Assembly: GCF_050003625.1 (NCBI RefSeq)
Contig: NC_134401.1
Span: 71,204,632-71,268,631 of the forward strand
Direction: 5' to 3'
Origin: Haematobia irritans
Taxonomy: Eukaryota > Arthropoda > Insecta > Diptera > Muscidae
DNA: 64,000 nucleotides
Made by a program: the position numbers and the translations under genes. Below the pieces are notes generated by a model. The model searched no databases, was not told where the DNA came from, and saw only the letters and a program-made list of their open reading frames with translations. Below are positions 56,801 through 64,000 of the stretch, in pieces. How positions within the stretch are numbered: the stretch's first letter is position 1; each line of letters opens with the position of its first letter.

Positions 56801-57151
56801 GTCAACTATCTTACACGATGGAAATATATAGAAAGGTTAAAGCAACATTTCTGGAAAAGGTGGCGGAACGAATATCTCAGCCGACTACAGGCTAGACCAA
56901 AATGGCTACAGGCTAGACCAAATGCGAAAGTTGGAGATTTGGTCTTAAGCGCAGATGAGAGATGTGGACCTGGCCAATGGCAACTTGGCCGTATAAAAGA
57001 AACACATTCTGGAGCCGATGGGCATATAAGGGTGGTATCGATTCTAACAAAAAATAAAATATTGAAAAGACCTATCTCTAAAATTTGCTTTCTTCCAGGA
57101 GATTCGCCAGACCAGCCAACACCAATAGCACAAAATACACCCACCAACTAA
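53825..57151 (+). CDS. BEL-B internal copy 2 pol: reverse transcriptase, RNase H, integrase
   Basis: Open frame of 1,108 codons (open from about 53732; the first codon listed is TTG, so this is a polyprotein part, not a separate start). Reverse transcriptase: MRVVFDGSSH, DIEIMFRQIVVSP (Ile where BEL proteins often have Lys), YVDDILSGS at 54581-54606. RNase H: HCFCDASTVAYAA and WCDSSTVLSW. Integrase: HGGITLTM with CMPCFRQSAK zinc-binding residues; catalytic acids in GVDFAGP (56205), YSDCGTNF (56405) and FGGLWEA (56556). C-terminal QWQLGRIKETH and KRPISKICFLP. There is no third ORF between its stop and LTR 3, unlike BEL-A. The pol enzymes look intact but lack an intact gag upstream. Confidence 0.9.
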   Translation: MKSFWEQEEVVSSRDLNAEEISCEAHFERTTKRARCGHYEVDLPFKSLLRNNSLPVVNNNIDNALRRFRQLEISFSRRSNFEDTYRTFMCEYESLGHMSRIGTYPRGVRHNSYFLPHHGVFKEDSSTTKMRVVFDGSSHRKGMDSLNDLLSAGPALQNELPTVITQWRRHRIAFTADIEIMFRQIVVSPHHRKFQQILWRFRPFEEMSIYELNTVTYGTTSAPYLAIRVLRKLAHDFYSDFPEASRILLSDTYVDDILSGSDSFENALVLYRDLCGLLKKAGCNLRKWTTNSVDLLREIPEEHRDPFIVFDFNKDKTIKTLGIQWNTDDDSFSFKIVLAESHTPTKRSILSESARLYDPLGWLNPCTVVAKSIFKSLWEHGVDWDSEIPESIRDRWLKYRFSLPDLEKIRIPRWINWSKHSEVELHCFCDASTVAYAAVAYTRVVTTSNIVVNLIQAKSKISPIKVLTIPRLELCAASLLIKVVQKIKVSLRDLQISKFYYWCDSSTVLSWIRKSPSNWNVFVANRVAEIQRFSDPLEWRYITSGLNPADSASRGIIPGELVENEIWWRGPNFLYEPSDLWPQNLPNLNTNLEEKRAKISAHNSEVLQYPEILQKYSKLRTLLRVLSLCTRFVRNCQDKRNKQIGFLTTSETNLTLHSLVKLTQKIDFPDEFKQLALKRQIKTVLDEDGIIRVGGRLQNSDLPYCVKHPILLAKSNPLSKLLILDAHIRTLHGGITLTMSYVNCKFWIVSGNQLAKTIIHRCMPCFRQSAKTARQIMRNLPSIRLKPSRPFMHSGVDFAGPITIKASSVRSSATSKGYIYLFICMVTKAIHLEAVSDLTTNAFLAAFRRFVARRGACTALYSDCGTNFVGASKELQILHSRNSNSLHDDLKQALSLCETNWHFIPPASPNFGGLWEAGVKSTKFHLKRITNERILTFEELSTLLCQIESCLNSRPLAPLTPDPADFAVLTPGHFLIGEPIVCIQDPSLLETPVNYLTRWKYIERLKQHFWKRWRNEYLSRLQARPKWLQARPNAKVGDLVLSADERCGPGQWQLGRIKETHSGADGHIRVVSILTKNKILKRPISKICFLPGDSPDQPTPIAQNTPTN

Positions 57152-57298
57152 GCATACCTTCAATTTACAACGGGGCCTTGATCAAATCGCTGTGAGTCGG
57201 AGCATAGCGGAGCTGTGATGCTCAACTAAATTACTCCCAACGAATGGCCTCCGTTTAATTATTCATCATCAAAAACAGTCGTTCTTCGAAGGGGAGAA

Positions 57299-58073
57299 TG
57301 TTGGCGAAAATGTTCTTCCTCCAACCTAACAGAAATAATTTTTACCATATTTCATAATTTACTTTTAAGTACTTAATAATGATCTTCATTCATTCATATA
57401 ATACTTATAATTTAACATATTTTATACTTTAACAGACTCTGTATTTCTTTATATTTCGTTGCATTCTGTTAAATTTCTTTGCATAATGTTAACATTATAA
57501 ATTCATTCATGCTTTATTTATCGTCTACACTGCATTACTAAAGTAATTGTTCACATTTATCAAATTTCCCATATATAATTGTTTTTGTTTGAGGTTTCGA
57601 TTCATATTGCTCTCATTTTTTTCTATCCTCTTTAACAAGCAATAACATAGAAATAGCAACTACAATAGCAATAGATTGTGCGTTAGCCTATGCATTGCAT
57701 CCATTGATATTGTTGTTTTTTGTTTTTAATGCATATTGCACTAGCGACATACATTACTCTCGCTCATTGTCATGAGTAACTATACATAATTAGTAATAAA
57801 AAAAAGAACCTTTGCTTGAAACCAATGAGAGAAATTTCCCTTATTATTTTCAACTAAAATATTTTGGGCCTCCTCATTACTTTTGATAATCATATCGATC
57901 TCTATTCTGTCTGACCGGCAAGCAGTTAACATTGGCGATATGTATAGTTCAGGAAAATTTGTTTGTAAAACATATTCTTCTAGACTTTGAAAATAAATTT
58001 GAATAATATAAATTTCGAATTCCTAAATTTTTTCTTTTCTTGATTTCGATCGATTTATTACTTTACGTAAACA
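57299..58073 (+). repeat. BEL-B LTR 3
   Basis: 775 bp, TGTTGG...GTAAACA, followed by the GGGGC target duplication and the rest of Family A. Confidence 0.92.
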
Positions 58074-58877
58074 GGGGCTATATAGAATTATGGACTGATA
58101 TGAACCAATTCCTGCATGGTTGTTGGATACCATATACTAACATCACGTACCAAATTTCAACCGAATCGGATGAATTTTGTTCTTCCAAGGGGCTCCGGAG
58201 GACAAATCTGGGGATCGGTTTATTTGGGGGCTATATATAATTATGAACCGATTTCGACCTATTTGTGCATGGGTGTTTGAGGCCAAATATTAACACCACG
58301 TACCAAATTTCAACTGAATCAGATGAATTATGGTCTTCCAATAGGCTCCGGAGGTTAAATCTGGTGATCGGTTTGTATGGGGGCTATATATAATTATGGA
58401 CCGATGTGAACCAATTTTTGCGTGGTCATTAGAGACCATATACTAACACCATGTACCAAATTTCAGCCGGATCGGATGAAATTTGCTTCTCTTAGAGGCT
58501 CCGCAAGCCAAATCGGGGGATCGGTTTATATGGGGGCTATATATAATTATGGACCTATGTGGACTAATTTTGCGTGGTTGTTAGAGACCATATACTAAAC
58601 CATGTACCAAATTTCAGCCGGATCGGATGAAATTTGCTTCTCTTAGGGGCTCCGAAAGCCAAATCGGGGGATCGGTTTATATGGGGCTATATATAATTAG
58701 GACCGATGTGGACCAATTTTTGCATGGTTGTTAGAGACCATATACTAAACCATGTACCAAATTTCAGCCGGATCGGATGAAATTTGCTTCTCTTAGAGGC
58801 TCCGAAAGCCAAATCGGGGGATCGGTTTATATGGGACTATATATTATTATGGACCGATGTGGACAAATTTTTGCATG

Positions 58878-59988
58878 TGTAGTGGCCAATTTCGATTATT
58901 TTATTTTCAAAAATTTAAGGCAGGTCAAGACAAAAATTTTTTTTATGATGTCCATCGTGTATCGTGATTACATCTTAATTAAATTGGATGAGTAATACGT
59001 TTGTTCCTTTTTGTGAATTTCCATTCATATAAGAGAGCACATATTTTTTTTTTTAACTTTAAAAATTCATAAAATTTGTCACTTGAATGTAATATGACTA
59101 AACATTTTTGTTTAGCTAGGATTGAGTTATTTTCCAAATCCTCCTTTTATATTTTTTTTTTTTGACAACATTCGAAATTATATTGGTCATAATTCATTAT
59201 ATTGGTGTCATCACTTAAAGGTAAAGGAAAATTTGTTTATACAGTACTTGGACATTGTACGAAGAGGTCAAGTACCATCTCTATGGCAATCGTACGCAAA
59301 AGTACCAACTTGCGCTTTTACATTCCACTGTGCCTGATATTTTTGCTAGAGTGACAGGTCTCGTTGATAAAGCAAAGCCGCTTATACTTCCCTTCTTTTT
59401 GCGAATACCCGCGGTAAAGTAAAAACCAGCCAGAAATTTTATTTGTCGCGAGTGACTTAATCATTTGTGAAATTTGCAATCTGGTAAAATTAAGCTGCAA
59501 AATTATGAAAATCATAGTAATTTCCACCTTTTTTACCAACCCAAAAGGTAATTTTTTAAAATTTTGTCTGATTTATATCGAGATAAAATAAGTTTAAAAC
59601 GTGGCCGAATTTTTTGTGTTTCTTCGATAGGAAAATTCTAGACTTTGAGGTATAGAAGTCTTTCTTGATTTTATTCTGTGAAACTCATCAAAGTTGTCAA
59701 AGTTGTTAAAATTAATATTAAAAACGTTATTGAATTTAATATTTTGAATTCCGAATTAAAATTAAAAAACCTATTTTGATATCATGCAAAGTTAAATTTA
59801 TGATGTTAAAATTTTTGAAGTTAATAGAAAATGTCAGTTTCGAAGCACTGTGCCATTGCTCTCATTAAGATCGATAACCAAATTGCATTTTAGCTAGCTA
59901 CAGTATCAACAACAATAAAATCATCAACCAGACACTACGCTGAGGCCTCAACGATCTTGGATGGTTTGGTGAGTACGATAAAGGAAAA
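58878..59988. other. AT-rich stretch between repeats, no gene seen
   Basis: Poly-T runs and short frames without motifs. Nothing supported. Confidence 0.5.
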
Positions 59989-60140
59989 CAAGTATATACG
60001 GCCGTAAGTTCGGCCAGGCCGAAGCTTATGTACCCTCCACCATGGATTGCGTAGAAACTTCTACTGAAGACTGTCATCCACAATCGAATTACTTTGGTTG
60101 TGGTAACACTTGCCGATGCAAGGTATCTTAAAACTTCCTA
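59989..60140 (+). repeat. Family A repeat, copy 5 (left end only)
   Basis: CAAGTATATACGGCCGT through TACCCTCCACCATGG to ...AAAACTTCCTA, where the LINE tail starts. The rest of the repeat is not visible before the window ends inside the LINE. Confidence 0.88.
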
Positions 60141-60165
60141 GGTTAGGTTAGGTTAGGTTAGGTTA
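60141..60165 (-). repeat. LINE copy B 3' tail of TAACC units
   Basis: Five perfect GGTTA units on the plus strand, then ACAGTGG of the LINE body. Copy A has three units. Confidence 0.9.
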
Positions 60166-60287
60166 CAGTGGTAGCCCGATTAAATTTCAGGCTCACTTAG
60201 ACTATTCAGTCCATTGTGATACCACATTTAACTAAAAGTACCTATTACATATAGGCACTTCTAGTCTTAACCACTGAACCTTCTCTA

Positions 60288-63200
60288 TTATTTACTTTTG
60301 TGGAACCAACCAGATTGCTCCAAAAACATTAACAAACTGCTTAAGTTAACGTTTTCCAGGTTAGCCAGTAATCTAAAGCTATATGCTCCTAAAATTCGCT
60401 TGCGCCTTACACAAAAAGCAGGACACTCACACAAGAGGTGTTTAATTGATTCCTTTTCCTCCACGTCATGACAGCTTATACAATAGTCATTATACTTCGC
60501 ACCTATAGTTTTTGCAAATTCGCCTATCAGGCAGCGACCCGTTATAGCAGATATTAGGAGTGCTATCTGACGCCTTGAGAACACTAGCATATCTAGTGTG
60601 CGGTTTAAGTTTAAATGGGGCCATATTTGCTTGGTGTCGTTACAACCCTTGCAATTTTCCCATCGAATATTGGCCATCATAACAGCCTTCTCACGTAGTA
60701 AGAGCTTGCAGGTGGCCAGAGGCATACCAACAGATTCTAGTTCCTCTGGAATATGTAAGGTAGTTCCTAGCCTTGCTAACACATCTGCTTCACAGTTCCC
60801 CGGTATGTTCCTATGGCCAGGCACCCATATTAGGTGAATATTGTACTGCTCAGCCATCTCGTTGAGAGATTTGCGGCAGTCTATGGCCGTTTTTGAGTTA
60901 AGGAACACAGAGTCCAAGGATTTTATTGCAGGTTGACTGTCTGAGTATATATTAATGCCAATATTTGTTGGAACATTACTTCTCAGCCAATTCACCACCT
61001 CTCTTATTGCCAGTATTTCAGCCTGAAAAACACTACAGTGATTAGGTAATCTTTTCGCTATTCGAATTTCCAGATCTTTAGAATATACTCCGAACCCCAC
61101 TTGTCCATTCAATTTGGAGCCATCAGTATAGAAATCTATATATCTTTTATTCCCCGGGGTCTGTGTACACCACGCCTCACTGTTGGGAATTAGAGTTTCA
61201 AACTTTTTGTCGAAAAGTGGTTTTGCCAGGGTGTAATCCACTACGTTAGGCACATCTGGCATTACTTTGAGGACCGAACTATGACCGTACATTTTTTCCG
61301 ACCACAGCGATAGCTCGCGCAACCGCACAGCCGTTGTTGCAGCTGACTGTTTGGCCAAAATGTCTAAAGGCAATAGATGTAGCATGACATTAAGGGAGTC
61401 TGTTCCTGTCTTACTAAATGCGCCTGAGATACATAAGCTCGCCATACGCTGAACTTTATCTAAACAAGTCGGTTTCTGAAGTGCCGGCCACCAGACTACA
61501 ACACCATATAGCATTATAGGTCTAACCACTGCCGTGTATAGCCAATGCACAATTTTTGGTCTTAGTCCCCACTTTTTCCCTATTGCCTTTTTGCACGAGT
61601 ACAAAGCTACCGTGGCTTTTCTTGCCCTCTCTTCAATATTAAGCCTAAAATTCAGTTTCCTGTCCAAAATAACGCCAAGGTATTTTGCACACTCACCAAA
61701 GGGAATTTCAGTACCCCCCTAAGGAAATGGGCCTAACCGTGGGAGTTTTGCGATCTTTGCAGTACATGACTATTTCTGTCTTTGCTGGATTTACACCAAG
61801 ACCATTATCTTTCGCCCATTTCTCAGTCATCCGGAGAGCTCTCTGTATAATATCTCTGATTGTGGATGGGAATTTTCCCCTGACTGCTAGCACCACATCA
61901 TCTGCGTATGCCACCACTTTTATCCTTTCTTTTTCTAGAGAAACCAGAAGGTTGTTTATAACAACATTCCAAAGAAGAGGTGATAGAACTCCTCCTTGGG
62001 GAGTGCCTATGTTCACATGTTTGCTTGCCCTAGTGTGGCTGAAATGCGTCTCTTTATTAGAAGTTCGTCTAACAGCCTAAGTATACCTGGATCAACATTC
62101 AGAGTTGTCAGTCCATTTAATATCGAGCTCGGATGGACATTATTGAACGCCCCTTCGATGTCTAGAAACGCCACGATTGTGTATTCTTTGACAGATAGTG
62201 AGCTTTCAATAAAGCTGACCAGTTCATGCAATGCGGTCTCAGTAGACCTGCCCTTCGAGTATGCATTCTGTCGTTTCGAGAGCAAACTTGAATCCACGCT
62301 AGTTCTAAGATAAATATCTATCATCCTCTCCAGGGTCTTAAGTAGGAATGAGGATAAGCTGATTGGTCGGAAATCCTTCGCACTCGAGTGAGAGGCTTTT
62401 CCTGCTTTAGGTATGAAGACGACTTTTGTTTCCCTCCACTTTTCTGGAATATATGCTAAGTTTACACATTGTTTATGTATCACCGTCAACCAGGGGATAA
62501 TTCTTTCAGCCACTGCCTGTAACTCCGCCGGAGTAATTCCATCAGGTCCGGGGGATTTGAATGGTCCAAAGCTATTTAAAGCCCATTTTATTCTAGATTC
62601 CGACACAATTTCCTCGATAGGAAATGATCGCTGAGCCTCTGTTACACCGCCGGAACATGGTTCAACCGTCTGATTTCCAGGGAAGTGTGTGTCCAGAAGT
62701 ACCTCCAACGTCTCCTCACTGGACGTTGTCCAATTTCCCTCCGATGTTTTAATGAAACCTGGAGCGGTGTTAGTGGATGCTAGTACCTTCCGTAGTCTGG
62801 AAGCCTCTGACGTATTCTCAATACTGCTACAGTAATCATCCCAAGAGTTTTGTTGAGACCTTCTCAGTTCTCGTTTATATTCTCTCAGATTCATCTTGTA
62901 AGTGTCCCAATCCTCCGGAGCTCTTGTGGACTTTGCTTTGTTAAAGAGCTTGCTGCAGGATTTCCTCATATTACTTAACTCCGTAGTCCACCATGGCGGC
63001 CGATTTTTTCCCCTTGGCTTTCCTCTAGGGCAAGCAGCTTTCAGTGAAATGTTGAAGGCCTTCGTAATCCGCTCCACTGCGTGTTCGATATCTTGCACAG
63101 TGCTCATATTTGTCTCCGGCATTTCCGGTATCATCAAATTGAACGATTCCCTATACCTATTCCAATCAGCTTTCCTAACATTTGGCGGAAATATGGTCTT

Positions 63201-63854
63201 TGAAGTACGAACAGCCAATCTGAAACTGATGTAGCGATGATCCCTCAAAACTTGCCACTCAGATATCTTATCATTCAGTTCCGGAGAGGTCAACGTTACG
63301 TCCAAAACCTCATGTCTGTTCCTGGTGACGAAGGTTGGTGCATCTCCCTTATTGCAAACTACCAGGTTAGTACGCAAAATAAACTCTATTAGCCACTCTC
63401 CCCTTGCATTAGTATCACTACTTCCCCAAATACTATGATGTGCATTTGCATCGCATCCCATAATGAGTTTTGTCTTTGTTTTTAGTGACTCCTCAACTAA
63501 GGTCTTAACGGCACAGGGTGGCATCTCCTTATCATGTCCCATGAAGACCGAAGATATGCAATATTTGCATGTGGATATCTCTAGACTGGCTACGACAGTG
63601 TCTGCATTGCTTAATGAAGGAAGCAGAAACAAGTTTAGTTCGTTTTTAGCAATTATACATGCTCGATTTATATCGTTACCGGTATTATGCAAAAGTTTGA
63701 AACCCGGAGTGCTTAATTCACAGATCTTGTTCTTATATATGTATGGTTCTTGAATAAGAACTATATCTATATCTCCTTTCATCAGGAGAACTTTTAAGGC
63801 AGCACAAGCGGCCTTACAATGGTGAAGATTTATCTGGAGGAACCGTAGAACCAT
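60288..63854 (-). pseudogene. LINE copy B ORF2: endonuclease-reverse transcriptase-RNase H
   Basis: The first ATG is at 63854 and overlaps the end of ORF1 by about 41 bp. Endonuclease: FLQINLHHCKAA, IVLIQEPYIY, GCDANAHHSIWG (62013-63854). Reverse transcriptase: SPGPDG, AFLDIEGAFNNV, then, after a 10-bp deletion near 62018, TPQGGVLSPLLW and YADDVVLAV (61708-62016). After a one-base insertion in a C-run near 61716, the remainder with RNase H (FYTDGSK, AEILAI, YSDSQPA, WVPGHRN) reads open to 60288. The C-terminal CxxC/H-type residues (YCISCHD...HLLCECPAFC) resemble a zinc-binding tail. Only two lesions are visible, both small, so this copy died recently. Confidence 0.9.
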
Positions 63855-64000
63855 CCAAATTTTCAACCACCGTCACATCAGCCGCTTCAATTGAGTCATC
63901 AAGGGCTTCCTCTTCACAGATCTCGGTGACTCTCGCAACAATCCGCGGTTCAGCTTTGGTGAGGCTTGAGCCTGTAGAAACTTCCCGCATATGATTTTCG
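63814..64000 (-). CDS. LINE copy B ORF1, C-terminal end (partial)
   Basis: The minus-strand frame ending at TAA 63814-63816 matches the acidic C-terminus of copy A ORF1 (for example EAADVTVVENLDG). The rest lies outside the window. Overlap with the ORF2 start suggests coupled or frameshifted translation of ORF2. Confidence 0.85.
   Translation of the reverse strand, partial: ENHMREVSTGSSLTKAEPRIVARVTEICEEEALDDSIEAADVTVVENLDGSTVPPDKSSPL

Larger units (their letters stand above)
44645..58073 (+). mobile_element. BEL-B: tandem BEL/Pao array, LTR-internal-LTR-internal-LTR
   Basis: Three LTRs (44645-46794 with an insert, 51080-51871, 57299-58073) enclose two internal regions of the same family. 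The whole array is flanked by one 5-bp duplication GGGGC (44640-44644, 58074-58078). Each LTR is TGTTGG...GTAAACA; internal regions start with a TTTGGTGCC primer site and end with the purine tract GAAGGGGAGAA. The two internal regions share three disabling changes and also differ by private deletions. Confidence 0.92.
43998..58877 (+). repeat. Family A repeat, copy 4 (split by the BEL-B array)
   Basis: Left part 43998-44644, right part 58074-58877. The two join at GGGGC, duplicated on both sides of BEL-B. The right end is missing; it stops inside a 153-bp unit near 58877. Confidence 0.85.
60141..64000 (-). mobile_element. I/LOA-type LINE copy B (runs off the window)
   Basis: Same family as copy A at high identity, inserted into a Family A repeat. 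The 3' tail is five TAACC units (60141-60165). ORF2 and the end of ORF1 are present; the 5' end lies beyond 64000. It keeps the endonuclease QEPY block that copy A lost. Confidence 0.92.

Overview
The window reads as accessory DNA of a calyptrate (muscid-type) fly: AT-rich, no bacterial gene structure, almost entirely transposable elements nested in one another, with one short exon that looks like host coding sequence. The fly assignment is inferred from the kinds of elements (BEL/Pao, copia, Ty3/gypsy, I/LOA-type LINEs, hAT and Tc1/mariner miniature elements, tRNA-like short elements) and from recalled dispersed fly repeats; no species was confirmed.

Layout. 1-2170: LINE debris. 2171-3509: a dispersed repeat called Family A here. 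3532-22415: a BEL/Pao retrotransposon (BEL-A) broken by a 459-bp hAT-like miniature element (4513-4971), a minus-strand LINE (5192-10124) and a minus-strand copia element (11041-15480). Each insertion has a target-site duplication, so the BEL parts can be joined with confidence. BEL-A gag-pol is decayed, but downstream lies an intact 309-codon third ORF (21128-22057) behind a strong splice acceptor. 22443-24102: hAT-like element carrying a Family A copy. 24111-27041: small repeats plus the likely host exon (25920-26313, minus). 27165-34588: a nearly intact Ty3/gypsy element whose 5' LTR contains a 1.33-kb DNA-transposon-like insert and whose gag-pol junction carries a textbook -1 frameshift signal. 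34593-40205: small repeats and a dead LINE. 40206-58877: two Family A copies, the first split by a 2-kb mariner-like element, the second split by a tandem BEL/Pao array (BEL-B; LTR-internal-LTR-internal-LTR; 44645-58073). 59989-64000: a Family A fragment interrupted by a second LINE copy that runs off the end.

How the parts work. All functional content except the host exon is retrotransposition machinery: gag (particle), protease, reverse transcriptase, RNase H, integrase or endonuclease. Most copies are disabled. The youngest is the copia element (its two LTRs read identical). The items most worth attention are the BEL-A third ORF (zinc knuckle plus a retropepsin-like region without the catalytic aspartate, apparently from a spliced RNA), the gypsy frameshift pseudoknot, the insect-telomere-like tail of the LINE, and the shared blueprint of Families A and C.
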